64,000 bases of DNA from CALVGQ01 sp964370435 (GCA_964370435.1 CAYJJG010000005.1:1-64000); one strand, 5' to 3'. Shown: positions 1 to 9,716, counted from the stretch's first letter. A program made the numbers and translations. Notes: generated by a model from the sequence alone, not told the origin.

Positions 1-1010
1 GTACCACTTTCAATAACATCTGTATACAGTGTTCCTTGTGCTAACCATTTAATTTCTTCACCAGCAACTAATTTCTTTACTTCTTCATCAAAAGTATACA
101 CAAACTCATTTCCAATAATCTTACGTTTTTCTTCAGGATCACTTACTCCTTTTAACTTATCAAGAAAACGTTCTTTAGCATTGACTCTTGTTAAATTAAT
201 ATTCATATGCTTTGAAAACATCTCTTCAACAGCATCACCTTCATCTTTTCTAAGTAAGCCATGATCAATAAACATACAATAAAGCTGTTTTCCAATAGCC
301 TTATTTAGTAATGCAGCTACTACTGAACTATCTACACCACCACTTAGTGCTAATAATACTTTATCATTTCCTACTTGTTGACGAATTTGTTCAACCTGCA
401 TATCAATAAAACTTTGCATTGACCAATTATTATTAGCTTTACAAATTTCAAACACAAAGTTTTTTAATAGTTCATTACCATATTCACTATGTTGTACCTC
501 TGGATGAAACTGTACTGTGTAAATGTTTTTCTCTTTATTACTTGTTGCTGCAAACTCACAAGTAGCACTAGAAGCATCTGTAGTATAACCACTTGCTAAT
601 TTAGATACTTGATCACCATGGCTCATCCAAACAGTTTGTTTCTTAGGTAATCCTTTAAATAATAAAGAATCATGTTGAATAGTAATTTCAGTACGTCCAT
701 ACTCTTTACTATCACACCCTTTAACTTCGCCACCATTCATATAGTGTATTATCTGCATTCCATAACAAATTCCTAAAATTGGAATACCGCCACTAAAGAT
801 AGCAGGATCACATTTAAAAGCATTGTCCTCATAAACACTATTAGGACCTCCACTAAAAATAATACCCTTTACATCTTTAAGTGCACAAATTTCTTCAAAA
901 GTAATCGTATTAGGATGTAATTCACTATACACTCCAAATTCACGAATACGTCTTGCGATTAACTGATTGTATTGACTTCCAAAGTCTAATACGATAATTT
1001 TATCTGCCAT
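1..1010 (-). CDS. guaA: GMP synthase (glutamine-hydrolysing), C-terminus cut by window edge
   Basis: GuaA converts XMP to GMP using glutamine and ATP in de novo purine synthesis. I translated the minus strand from the ATG at 1008-1010, which has a GAGGTGA ribosome site just upstream. The first ~190 residues are a class I glutamine amidotransferase domain with the nucleophile motif GICYGMQ and a later QFHPEV histidine motif. An ATP-pyrophosphatase domain follows, with the PP-loop LSGGVDSS. The frame is open to base 1, so roughly the last third (dimerisation domain) lies outside. It stands alone, separated from the upstream DUF2130 gene by a hairpin terminator. The purine riboswitch often found ahead of guaA is not visible in the short leader. 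Confidence 0.95.
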   Translation of the reverse strand, partial: MADKIIVLDFGSQYNQLIARRIREFGVYSELHPNTITFEEICALKDVKGIIFSGGPNSVYEDNAFKCDPAIFSGGIPILGICYGMQIIHYMNGGEVKGCDSKEYGRTEITIQHDSLLFKGLPKKQTVWMSHGDQVSKLASGYTTDASSATCEFAATSNKEKNIYTVQFHPEVQHSEYGNELLKNFVFEICKANNNWSMQSFIDMQVEQIRQQVGNDKVLLALSGGVDSSVVAALLNKAIGKQLYCMFIDHGLLRKDEGDAVEEMFSKHMNINLTRVNAKERFLDKLKGVSDPEEKRKIIGNEFVYTFDEEVKKLVAGEEIKWLAQGTLYTDVIESG

Positions 1011-1035
1011 GATTTCACCTCAAATACAATTTTAA

Positions 1036-1067
1036 CTAAGAAAACCAAAGAATACAATCTTTGGTTT
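1036..1067 (-). terminator. Rho-independent terminator after the DUF2130 gene
   Basis: A 9-bp perfect stem (AAACCAAAG / CTTTGGTTT, arms 1042-1050 and 1059-1067) with an 8-nt loop lies just past the stop of the DUF2130 gene. On the minus strand it runs into TTTTCTTAG. A T-rich run also follows on the plus side, so it may work in both directions. Confidence 0.75.
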
Positions 1068-1085
1068 CATTTTTTTTATTTAATT

Positions 1086-2420
1086 TTACTTTTTAGCTAC
1101 ATCTTCTAACTCTTTAAACTTTGCACTCATTGTAGGATTACCTTTAGTCAATTTTTTAATAGTCAAATCCTGTGCCTTATTATTAGCAGTATTTAAATGT
1201 TTTTCTGACATTGTTAAATTATCCCTCATTTTTTGAAGTAACTTAATAGTATCGTCAATATTTTTAATTGCTGCTGAAAAACGCTCACTAGCCCACTGTA
1301 CATTTTTTCCAAAACTATCTTTAAATGCCAACATCTGATCTTCAAAATTAGAGATATCAATATTCTGATTTTGTATCTCCACTAATTGTTCACGATACTG
1401 CGCTGAATTGATGGCAGCATTACGAAGTAAAGTGATCATCGGTATAAAAAACTGTGGTCGTATGACATACATCTTAGGATATTTATGAGAAACATCCACT
1501 ATACCACTATTATAGTATTCATTATCGGCCTCAAGTAAAGACACTAACACTGCATACTCACATTTTTTTTCTTTCCTGTCTTTATCAAGTTCTTTTAGAA
1601 AATCTTCATTTTTCTTTTTTGTAGCTGTAGTATCCATTTCATTTTTCATCTCAAACATAATCGAAATAAATTCTACACCATTACTTGTAGCTTCTTTAAA
1701 AATATAATCACCTTTGCTACCACTACTAGCATCATTATCTTTTTCAAAATAAGCATTTTGAAAACCAGTAGGACGTAATTGATTAAATGCTATTTCACAA
1801 TGCTGTTCTAAAGTTTCTCCAAGCATTTTAGTAGATTGTTTTGCCTTTAAATCTTTATAAAAACTAATTTGTTCCTCTTTCTCTGATAATTTTCCCTTAT
1901 AAGCTTCTTCAAGAACCTTAATTTTTAGCTTTGTAGCTGATTCAACACTCTCAGCTTCAAGCTTTAATTTCATTATTTCTTGTTCCTTATCCGCAAGCAT
2001 CGCTTTTCCTTTTGAAGACGCTTCATTAACCGCAAGCATTTTCTCCGCACTAGCTTTTTCAAGTTCACCCTTTAAGCGCTCAATCTCTAAACTAGACTCA
2101 GATAAACTTTGTTCCAGCTTAAGCTTTGCATCTGCCTCTACTATTTTTAATTCACTTGCTTTTTCTTGTTTAGATGCTTCAATAATAGCCTTAAGCCTTT
2201 CAATCTCTTGATTAGACTGTACAAGACTACTCTCTAAGTTAAATTCAGCTTCTTTTTTAACCAATTGTACTTCTTTTTCTTTAGTTGCTTTTAAGAGTTC
2301 TTCTCGCTGACTTAATTCTTTTTGAAACTCAGCATCTCTAACTTGTCCCACAATAGCAATATATCCTGATTCATCTACAGTAAAGACTTCGTTACAGTTA
2401 GGACATTTTATTTCATTCAT
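1086..2420 (-). CDS. DUF2130 coiled-coil protein
   Basis: The product is 444 residues. It begins with a small CPNC zinc-ribbon-like stretch (C6, C9), followed by a long charged coiled coil (~30-190) rich in E/K/S heptads. The C-terminal half (~200-400) contains GDYIFKE and MFEMKNE and matches the DUF2130 family. That family is generally considered to have a restriction-endonuclease-like fold; this is family knowledge, and no function is established. An AAAGAGGTGA ribosome site precedes the ATG. It lies 14 bp downstream of pepD and is probably co-transcribed with it. A nucleic-acid-related role is possible but unproven. Confidence 0.8.
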   Translation of the reverse strand: MNEIKCPNCNEVFTVDESGYIAIVGQVRDAEFQKELSQREELLKATKEKEVQLVKKEAEFNLESSLVQSNQEIERLKAIIEASKQEKASELKIVEADAKLKLEQSLSESSLEIERLKGELEKASAEKMLAVNEASSKGKAMLADKEQEIMKLKLEAESVESATKLKIKVLEEAYKGKLSEKEEQISFYKDLKAKQSTKMLGETLEQHCEIAFNQLRPTGFQNAYFEKDNDASSGSKGDYIFKEATSNGVEFISIMFEMKNEMDTTATKKKNEDFLKELDKDRKEKKCEYAVLVSLLEADNEYYNSGIVDVSHKYPKMYVIRPQFFIPMITLLRNAAINSAQYREQLVEIQNQNIDISNFEDQMLAFKDSFGKNVQWASERFSAAIKNIDDTIKLLQKMRDNLTMSEKHLNTANNKAQDLTIKKLTKGNPTMSAKFKELEDVAKK

Positions 2421-2434
2421 CGTATTTCACCTCT

Positions 2435-3871
2435 TTACTTACATTCACTAATTACAGTAGTTAATAACTTATATACGCGATCAAAGGAAGCTAGATTTAA
2501 GCGCTCATCTGGAGTATGAACATGCTCAGTTTCTGGTCCCATTGCAATAATATCAAAATCAGGATAAAGAACACTGAAGATACCACACTCTGTTCCCCCA
2601 TGTGTTGCCTTTAATTCTAACTCAACATTATAACTATCTTTAACCACTTTAGCTAAAGTATCACGCATAGAAGACTTCACTTTATAATTCCATCCTGGAT
2701 AGCGTGAACTAATACTTACACTACAGTTAAACAACTCTGCTTGTGTTTGAATAATGTTTAACAAATAATCAATACCACTATCAATAGCACTACGTAAAGA
2801 ATAATGAAGAACAACTTCTTTTTCTTCTGTACTTAATACTCCTAAATTTAAAGAAGTTAAAGTAAGTCCATTAATAGCCATCGAACGATGTCTAAATCCA
2901 TTAGGAAGTAAATAAATCAAATTAATCAAATCAGTACTATTCTTTAAAGACAGTGCAGTAATAGCTTTTTCTTCTTGCATAAGCTTTAAATCAATTCCAG
3001 AATCACTATGTTCTAACTCAATCTTATACGTATTTAAAGTAGCAAGTATTATTTGATTAAGCATCACTTCATCACTATCAGTTGTAAACACAATATCAGC
3101 CTCTCTTGGAATTGCATTTACTTTTAAGCCACCTTGTACTTCTACAAGACGAACATTGATCTTCTTTAACATCAATTCTTTAATAGCTCGTACAGCCAAT
3201 ACATTGGCATTACCGCGCTCTTTATCGATGTTGCCACCAGAGTGTCCTCCTAGTAATCCACGCACTTCTAAGCGATACGTAGGCCACTCGTTTGCCTCTT
3301 TAACAACAGGAAAATGAACATTAGCACGACATCCACCAGCATTACTTAACAACGTGCTACATTCTCCTCCACCATCAAGAGAAATCATTCTATGAGACTT
3401 AATCCAATCCGTAGTAATATTAATAGCACCAAGTAATCCTACCTCTTCAAGTGCTGTAAACACACACTCCAGTGGTGGATGAACTAGGGTCTTATCTTCT
3501 AATATCGCAAGCATATACGCAACACCATGGCCATCATCTGCACCCAGTGTTGTACCCTCAGCATGTAGCCAACCCTCTTTTACAACTAACTTTAATGGAT
3601 CTTTCATAAAGTCATGGTCACAATCTTTATTTTTCTCTGCCACCATATCAATATGTGCTTGAAGCATTAAAGCTGGTGCTTCTTCTAACCCCTTACTTCC
3701 TGGCTTATAAACAATCACATTGTAAAGTTCATCTTGTTTATAAGCTAAATTATGTTTTTTAGCAAAATCTACGATATAGTCACTTAGCTCTTTTTCATTA
3801 TAAGATCCATGAGGTATCTTACTTATTTCATTAAAGAAAAAACAGTGACGTTTATTTAAATCAAATTCCAT
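2435..3871 (-). CDS. pepD: Aminoacyl-histidine dipeptidase (M20C, PepD family)
   Basis: A cytoplasmic di-zinc dipeptidase of 478 residues, the usual length for PepD, that hydrolyses Xaa-His and related dipeptides. Visible family motifs are QAHIDMV (metal ligand H73 and D75), GADDGHG (bridging aspartate about 112-113), LEEVG (catalytic and ligand glutamates 142-143), and a C-terminal HTPDER segment supplying a metal-binding histidine. The dimerisation 'lid' domain lies between. No signal peptide is seen. It is the first gene of a likely pepD-DUF2130 unit; the 5' side is a 144-bp gap holding no other gene. Confidence 0.93.
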   Translation of the reverse strand: MEFDLNKRHCFFFNEISKIPHGSYNEKELSDYIVDFAKKHNLAYKQDELYNVIVYKPGSKGLEEAPALMLQAHIDMVAEKNKDCDHDFMKDPLKLVVKEGWLHAEGTTLGADDGHGVAYMLAILEDKTLVHPPLECVFTALEEVGLLGAINITTDWIKSHRMISLDGGGECSTLLSNAGGCRANVHFPVVKEANEWPTYRLEVRGLLGGHSGGNIDKERGNANVLAVRAIKELMLKKINVRLVEVQGGLKVNAIPREADIVFTTDSDEVMLNQIILATLNTYKIELEHSDSGIDLKLMQEEKAITALSLKNSTDLINLIYLLPNGFRHRSMAINGLTLTSLNLGVLSTEEKEVVLHYSLRSAIDSGIDYLLNIIQTQAELFNCSVSISSRYPGWNYKVKSSMRDTLAKVVKDSYNVELELKATHGGTECGIFSVLYPDFDIIAMGPETEHVHTPDERLNLASFDRVYKLLTTVISECK

Positions 3872-4015
3872 AGTGTTCCCTCTCTTCCTATGTGTTTTAT
3901 TTTACCACTTTCTAAGGGGATTGGGTGTATTTTTTGTATTACTATAATAGACCATGTCGAACAATCTAGAAATTGTAACAAAAAATTTATAAAGGATTTA
4001 CAACTTAAACTATCT

Positions 4016-5356
4016 CTAAAATAATTTTAATTCAGTAAGCATTCTATTAAAATATTCAATATGCTTTCCTTGAATCCGTATTTCACCAAAAGTTTTATCT
4101 GGATAACTAGAAGGAGCTGTTTTGCAAATGAATTGATACATTCCGATTGTTCTTTCTTTTAAATTTACATATTCTTGATTTAAATCATCTTCTGAAAAGG
4201 ATTCATTGTTCTTTAACATATATTTATTTTTAAAACTTACAAATTTTCCGCTATTCATTAAAATCTCTATCAATAATGTATGATTTTCACCTCTAATAAA
4301 CTGCCGATATATATTCATATCTATTAATTTATAAATATATGCAATTGGTAAAAGAAAACAATTAATAAAAATCATTGCAGGATCATCACTATCAGGATAA
4401 CCATGTTTTTTCATTGTTTCATTTAAAAGATTGATACTACTTCTATATCTACACAGTTCACGCATTTGTAAGTTTAAAGTATTAGTTATAATATTTAATA
4501 CATCAAAAATCATAATATCTTTAGTGTAAGGTAATATATAATTTTCTATATCTATTGACGGTAAGGAAACTCTAAAATCAAAAAATCTATCTAAATATCT
4601 ACCACTATCAAAACCTGTACCATATACATTACTAATCGTGTGTTGAAGCTCAGATGTATTTACTGAAAACACAAAAATAATATTATCGTTTGCGAAATAA
4701 TGTTTAATTCGCTCTAACATTTTTACTGCATAGTTTGGACGACACCTATCAAGTTCATCTATTAGCATTATAATTTTATTACCTCTTTCAGGAATTAATC
4801 TGTTAAGAAATTGCTTGATTTTTTCTTCAGCATCCTTTCTTAAAGTAATTTCAGCTAATATATCTTCCTTTACACTAATATTTTCTAGATCGAAATTAAT
4901 AAATACTTTTATAATCTCTGAAATTAAGTTATTTACTTCAATTTTTTTTTCTTTTAAAGAGACATCTACACTTAGAGTATTAATGATATTGTATATTATT
5001 GAAAGCACTGGATCTTCATCACTATCATTTTTCCATGCATCATAATACACTGGAATTAATAAAGCCTTTTGTAAATCTTCTTTAATATTATTTCCCATAC
5101 TTTTCAAAATAGCAACCCTCTCTTCTGAATATTCACTGTTAATGTGGGGATTTGTAACACTTAGAAGCATTTCAAGTTGCTTTATGAAAAAAGTTTTTCC
5201 AGAACCCCAAGCGCCGTCAACTGCAATGGAAAAGTTCTCATTAGTTGAAAGCAGCAGTTTAATAAAGTCGTAAAGATACTCATTACGCTTAAGTAAATCA
5301 TCTTCATAAGTACTTAATATATTTTCTTTAGTTATAGGTATATCATATTTTTTCAT
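4016..5356 (-). CDS. KAP-family P-loop NTPase, third gene of an McrBC-type operon
   Basis: The product is 446 residues with a KAP-type P-loop: Walker A GAWGSGKT at 48-55 and Walker B IIMLIDELDRC at 195-205, followed by the NTPase C-terminal helical part. The PVYYDAWKND stretch (about 102-111) is typical of KAP proteins. I see no transmembrane insertion, so a soluble form is likely. The start ATG overlaps the mcrC stop as ATGA, and a GAGGA ribosome site lies within the end of mcrC, so translation looks coupled. KAP NTPases are known in bacterial defence systems (for example the ATPase of Qat). By context it is a component or accessory of the restriction module; the exact role is inference. Confidence 0.85.
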   Translation of the reverse strand: MKKYDIPITKENILSTYEDDLLKRNEYLYDFIKLLLSTNENFSIAVDGAWGSGKTFFIKQLEMLLSVTNPHINSEYSEERVAILKSMGNNIKEDLQKALLIPVYYDAWKNDSDEDPVLSIIYNIINTLSVDVSLKEKKIEVNNLISEIIKVFINFDLENISVKEDILAEITLRKDAEEKIKQFLNRLIPERGNKIIMLIDELDRCRPNYAVKMLERIKHYFANDNIIFVFSVNTSELQHTISNVYGTGFDSGRYLDRFFDFRVSLPSIDIENYILPYTKDIMIFDVLNIITNTLNLQMRELCRYRSSINLLNETMKKHGYPDSDDPAMIFINCFLLPIAYIYKLIDMNIYRQFIRGENHTLLIEILMNSGKFVSFKNKYMLKNNESFSEDDLNQEYVNLKERTIGMYQFICKTAPSSYPDKTFGEIRIQGKHIEYFNRMLTELKLF

Positions 5357-6408
5357 ATTTTTAGTTCCTCATATACTATGCTTTCTAATTGATTGCGAAT
5401 ATCATGAAACTCTTTATTCAAATCTAAACTTTGAACCTTAATTCTATTACCACTCATATTAAACTCTGCGCTTGGTGTAATTTCCTCATTTGTTTTAGCA
5501 TATAAAAGCATACCCGAAATTTCTCCATATTTTTTAGCATCGGCATTTTTAACGTATGTAAAAATTTGATATAAGTTATTTGAATGAAAAGTCTTCTTTT
5601 CATAATGGGTTTGCATAGATTTAGTATAATATTTGGCATCAATAATAAGTGTTTTTATTGGTTCTGTTTTAGTTGTAATTAAAATATCGGATTGCATTAT
5701 AGGTAAAAATTCTAAATATAAACTGTTATCTTCTACTTGCCAAGGTATTCGTGATGGTGAAACGTTTAATTGTGGAAAATGTTTTTTATAATACTCTAAA
5801 ATGAACTTTTCATAAAGTCTATGCATGCTTTGCTCATCAAGAAATTTTTCCATTTTCATATCGCCTTTTTCATCTTTTTGCAGTAGTCCATTTATAACTA
5901 AATAACAAATTGAAATCAGCATTTGATAGCTTTGATTATTACGGTGAAAACGAATATTCCAATTAATAGTATAGGGATTTAAGATATCTACTTCCTTAAA
6001 ATACATTATCAATCTTTTTAGTTCTTTTTTTATATCTTCATTGATTTTTTCTCGAAGCAATAATTGAACTGCTGTCTTTAAAATTTGATTAAGCTTCGTA
6101 TTAATTGAAAACTCATCATAGTCACATATAAGCTGTTTTTTGAGTATAGTTTGCCCCTTAATCGATTGTGTGATATCTATTTTCCCTCTTAGTGTAGATA
6201 ACGAATCATTTACTGAAAGATATTCTTTTCCAAGTCCTCTTTTAATCTCTAGTGCAATGCCTTTAGCTAAAATTGCTGATAATAAATCAGCTGTGTTTTC
6301 AAAGTCTTCACTTGCTAATTGTTCATAACCATCACTTTTAAGATGTGAAAAAGCATAAGTTAGCATGTAGTAAATATTTTGAATTTTAATGCCTTTATCA
6401 ATAATCAT
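5353..6408 (-). CDS. McrC-like restriction nuclease subunit
   Basis: The product is 351 residues and matches the McrC family, which partners McrB GTPases in type IV (modified-DNA) restriction. The N-terminal part has the family signature LRGKIDI (73-79). The C-terminal half carries a PD-(D/E)xK nuclease site: QSDIL (D241), LIIDAKYY (D257, K259) and a downstream YQIFTY glutamine. All catalytic residues look intact. The start overlaps the McrB stop as ATGA, there is no good ribosome site of its own, and the end overlaps the KAP gene, so the three are made as one unit. Confidence 0.85.
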   Translation of the reverse strand: MIIDKGIKIQNIYYMLTYAFSHLKSDGYEQLASEDFENTADLLSAILAKGIALEIKRGLGKEYLSVNDSLSTLRGKIDITQSIKGQTILKKQLICDYDEFSINTKLNQILKTAVQLLLREKINEDIKKELKRLIMYFKEVDILNPYTINWNIRFHRNNQSYQMLISICYLVINGLLQKDEKGDMKMEKFLDEQSMHRLYEKFILEYYKKHFPQLNVSPSRIPWQVEDNSLYLEFLPIMQSDILITTKTEPIKTLIIDAKYYTKSMQTHYEKKTFHSNNLYQIFTYVKNADAKKYGEISGMLLYAKTNEEITPSAEFNMSGNRIKVQSLDLNKEFHDIRNQLESIVYEELKI

Positions 6409-8879
6409 GATAGTGCCACTCGTAATTTAGTTATCCATTCATCCACTTTGCTTGCTTCATCAAACCAATATTCCTGTAGTAATGGAACAATTTCATAATT
6501 TACGACTGTTTCTAACCAACTATCATCAACTACATCACTATCTGCTTTTATAAAATAACTGTGACCTATTCTAAATCCTGCACCTAAGCTAATATCTTCT
6601 TTAATCGCATAATTTAGCTGTTTAATAACCTCAATAAGTCTATCCAACTTCGTGTTCGCTATATTTTCTTGATACATCTTAAATCCATCACTATTAAAAG
6701 CTGGGCTCATTTCAAAAAATGCAAAACGGCGTCGAAGCGCATAATCTAGCATTGCTAGACTTCTATCTGCAGTATTCATCATCCCAATAATATAGACATT
6801 CGATGGAATATAAAATTGCTCATCTGCATAAAGAAGACGCATAGAATTACGTTCATCACGCTTATCATGTTCGATCAACATAAATAATTCACCAAAAATT
6901 TTAGATAAATTACCGCGATTTATTTCATCAATAATAAAGAAATAATCACGTTCATTATCGTCTTGTGCCTTCTTACAGAATTTATAAAATGCTCCATAAA
7001 CAAGTTTAAATCCCTCATTATCTGGACGATATCCCATAATAAAATCTTCATAAGCATAGCTTTGATGAAACTGTATCATTTCAACTCGACTTGTGTCACG
7101 CTCTTCCATGATTGCGTATGCAAGTCGCTTTGCCGCAAAGGTCTTTCCAACTCCTGGAGCACCTTGTAAAATAATATTCTTCTTTCTACTTAAAAGTGTA
7201 GTTAAGGTTTCATAACTTTCATCACTCATATACACTTGTGATAAAAAATCTTCTTTTGAATATTTAGGATAAGTTATCGCCTCTTCAACAATAATTTCTT
7301 CGTCATCCAAAAATAACGCTTCTAACTCTGACACATATTCAGTGTACTGGGTTAAATCAGTTAATGTTTTCTGTACTGATTGGTGTGGTGCTATAAATTC
7401 TCCTTTATGAGTCCACTTAACTTTACGAATGCTTTTAAATTCTTTTCTATTTTCATCATAGATATAATCAGATTCAACAATACCACGTCCAAGAATTCCA
7501 TTTAAGCCTTTTTTAGAATAAACAACATCACCTATTTGGATTTCATTTGTAAATTGCCATACAGCAAGAGAATCATTTTTATATGACCTATCATCCTCAT
7601 ACTTACTTTGCATTTCCAGTTTTATATCTTCTTTAGAACTATATTCTTCAAAATCACCTAAATCATCCCAACCAACACCCATTATGCCTTGGTTATAAAA
7701 TTCTTCCCATTTTATTGCATTTGGTCCTGCTGCATAAATCCAATATCTTTTTTTATATGTTGTATCAACTGGTGAACCCTCTGTTTCTATCCACCATTTT
7801 TTACGGAAAATTTGACTTGCAAGCTCATCCGTCATAACTATTTGTTTTCCTTGTTCAGTAAGTGTCCATACTCCTCGCTTACTCTTATCGATAATTCCAG
7901 CATAACTTAGATAATTTCTTGCCCACTGCACATTATTGTCAAATTTTTTAAGGTTGTTTTTACCGCGTGTTTCATTTAATATTTCTTCATTTAGTTGTTC
8001 ATTTTCGGCAATTTTATTTATCACTTCTCTAGCAGTTGCAGAACCACCTAAATCTTTTAATGCCTGTATCAAAGGAGCAAACCATTTAAGAAAATTCGCT
8101 TTTGAAATTTTTTCGTTTTTTCCACCACCAACATTAATTGGTTTAGTTATCCAAGATAAATATGCCATCTCAGGAAGATTTTTAAATGTAAAATCTTTTT
8201 TTTCTATATTATTTTTAACATACTCAGACAGTTCAATATACTGTTTGCCCTTGGGAACTATATCATTATCCAATTTTGGACACAGTGTTAAAACATCAGG
8301 GAATTTATCATTTTGGGATAATAAGAAATTTCTGCATAAAATATCCAGATTAATATAACTATACGGTCTAATCCAATATAAACCAAAAGTCAAATTCCAT
8401 TTAACACCTCTTTGAGCTAAAACAATATCAAAATGCTCGGTCAGTTTATTTCTTTTTTCATTATCAGGACTATCTGCATAATCAATAGCACTTTCAAATA
8501 CATTCCATAAATTTTGTATATCATTAGATCCCCTGCCGGTATTAAACCAATAAAAAGTAGCAGATAAATTATTAAGTACTGGTACTCCATCAAATGCAGT
8601 AGGAACTTCAAGTGAAATATCAAATATTTTCGCAAAAGCCGTTAATATTACTGTTCTGTTTTGATTTGTTATCCCCTTATTAAATAATCCATATACAGTA
8701 AAAGGATCGATATCAACAATCTTATTGTCTGTTTCAAGTGTAGGTAACTTTATTCCAGTATCAATATACACTTGTCTTATAATTTCAATTAATTCTGTCC
8801 GATTATCTTTGTATGTAAGTAGTTTGTTTGCAAATTCTTGATAAAATTCTGTCCAAATTTCATAGTTTCTATTCTCCAT
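6405..8879 (-). CDS. McrB-like AAA+ GTPase with Mrr_N-like and EVE-like domains
   Basis: The product is 824 residues. From the N-terminus: an uncharacterised ~250-residue region containing FGLYWIRPYSYINLD; a winged-helix domain resembling the Mrr N-terminal domain (~261-350, ending GVWTLTEQGK); an EVE/PUA-like modified-base reader (~375-495, beginning YWIYAAGP with IGDVVYSKKG inside); and the McrB AAA+ motor. Motor motifs are Walker A GAPGVGKT (573-580), Walker B FFIIDE (647-652), the McrB signature MNTADRS (701-707) and RRRF (716-719). A GGAGGG ribosome site supports the ATG. EVE-McrB fusions are a known type IV restriction architecture. The motor would drive the McrC nuclease encoded next. 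Confidence 0.88.
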   Translation of the reverse strand: MENRNYEIWTEFYQEFANKLLTYKDNRTELIEIIRQVYIDTGIKLPTLETDNKIVDIDPFTVYGLFNKGITNQNRTVILTAFAKIFDISLEVPTAFDGVPVLNNLSATFYWFNTGRGSNDIQNLWNVFESAIDYADSPDNEKRNKLTEHFDIVLAQRGVKWNLTFGLYWIRPYSYINLDILCRNFLLSQNDKFPDVLTLCPKLDNDIVPKGKQYIELSEYVKNNIEKKDFTFKNLPEMAYLSWITKPINVGGGKNEKISKANFLKWFAPLIQALKDLGGSATAREVINKIAENEQLNEEILNETRGKNNLKKFDNNVQWARNYLSYAGIIDKSKRGVWTLTEQGKQIVMTDELASQIFRKKWWIETEGSPVDTTYKKRYWIYAAGPNAIKWEEFYNQGIMGVGWDDLGDFEEYSSKEDIKLEMQSKYEDDRSYKNDSLAVWQFTNEIQIGDVVYSKKGLNGILGRGIVESDYIYDENRKEFKSIRKVKWTHKGEFIAPHQSVQKTLTDLTQYTEYVSELEALFLDDEEIIVEEAITYPKYSKEDFLSQVYMSDESYETLTTLLSRKKNIILQGAPGVGKTFAAKRLAYAIMEERDTSRVEMIQFHQSYAYEDFIMGYRPDNEGFKLVYGAFYKFCKKAQDDNERDYFFIIDEINRGNLSKIFGELFMLIEHDKRDERNSMRLLYADEQFYIPSNVYIIGMMNTADRSLAMLDYALRRRFAFFEMSPAFNSDGFKMYQENIANTKLDRLIEVIKQLNYAIKEDISLGAGFRIGHSYFIKADSDVVDDSWLETVVNYEIVPLLQEYWFDEASKVDEWITKLRVALS

Positions 8880-9206
8880 TATATACCCTCCAATTTCATC
8901 TGGTTATCCACTATTCATTTACCTTAAAGCAACTACATTCTATTTAATATTCCATAACTTCTTTATATCATAAATATTTATAAAACAATAGTAATTGATA
9001 GGTTTTTATTACAAATATTACTATATGAAATAAATAGAATGCGTTTTAAAAAAATGTGTTCAAAAAACAATACTTTTAGCATGAATGCACTACAAATTAA
9101 AAAAATCTTTACAATACTAACCATTATAAGGATGAACAATTTAATATTTTAGATTTTGAATATAATAAATTTATCTTTTTTTAGTATTTATACAACAATA
9201 CCAAGT
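8880..9206. other. AT-rich intergenic region upstream of mcrB
   Basis: About 330 bp without a convincing ORF lies between the PAP2 stop and the mcrB start, very AT-rich with many stops in all frames. It should contain the mcrB promoter. The only structure I can support is an 11-bp perfect inverted repeat, listed separately. I see no terminator for the PAP2 gene. Confidence 0.6.
8936..9041. repeat. Spaced 11-bp inverted repeat ahead of the mcrBC-KAP operon
   Basis: CATTCTATTTA at 8936-8946 is matched by its exact reverse complement TAAATAGAATG at 9031-9041, 84 bp apart. The left arm lies about 57 bp upstream of the mcrB start. It could be paired operator half-sites or chance in AT-rich DNA. 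Confidence 0.4.
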
Positions 9207-9716
9207 CTATTTCCTATATTTCTTATAACCCCAGTACACAAGATAGGCAACACTACTTCCTACTATCATTCCAAAGAGTACATCACTTGGATAATGTACT
9301 TGAAGTACTAGTCTTGAAAAAGCGATTAAACTTGCTAATACTAAAGCTAGTTTACTGTACTTGTACTTAGTTAGATAAAGCATTACTGATGCTGCAAAAC
9401 TACTGGCTGCATGCCCTGATGGAAAACTATAACCACTAGGACTTATAAAATAAGATTCAATCATTTCATGTGTTATAAAGGGACGTGGTCTTTGGACTAC
9501 TTCTTTTAATAATAGTTCTACAATTATGGTAGTGATTATTAAACTTATTAAAACTAGATATGCTTGTTTAGGTTGCTTCTTTATAAATTTCAAATAACTA
9601 GCACCTATAAGCCAAATAAACCCTAAATCACCTAGACGTGTAATACCATAGAAAATACTTAACACAATAGGATTACTGAAGTTAACATTAATCCACTCTA
9701 GTAGCATTACATCCAT
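9207..9716 (-). CDS. PAP2-family membrane phosphatase
   Basis: A 169-residue integral membrane protein with about five or six hydrophobic segments. It has the three PAP2 phosphatase motifs: KEVVQRPRP (K-x6-RP), PSGHA (PSGH) and SRLVLQVHYPSD (SR-x5-H-x3-D). The family dephosphorylates lipid phosphates such as undecaprenyl pyrophosphate (BcrC/UppP2-like) or phosphatidic and phosphatidylglycerol phosphates on the outer membrane face; the substrate cannot be told from sequence. An AGGAGGTAA ribosome site precedes the first ATG. It is divergent from recU. Confidence 0.9.
   Translation of the reverse strand: MDVMLLEWINVNFSNPIVLSIFYGITRLGDLGFIWLIGASYLKFIKKQPKQAYLVLISLIITTIIVELLLKEVVQRPRPFITHEMIESYFISPSGYSFPSGHAASSFAASVMLYLTKYKYSKLALVLASLIAFSRLVLQVHYPSDVLFGMIVGSSVAYLVYWGYKKYRK

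Noticed and set aside
7936..8358. 140-codon plus-strand ORF inside mcrB
   Set aside because: Shadow frame of a conserved domain-bearing gene; no start signal or similarity.
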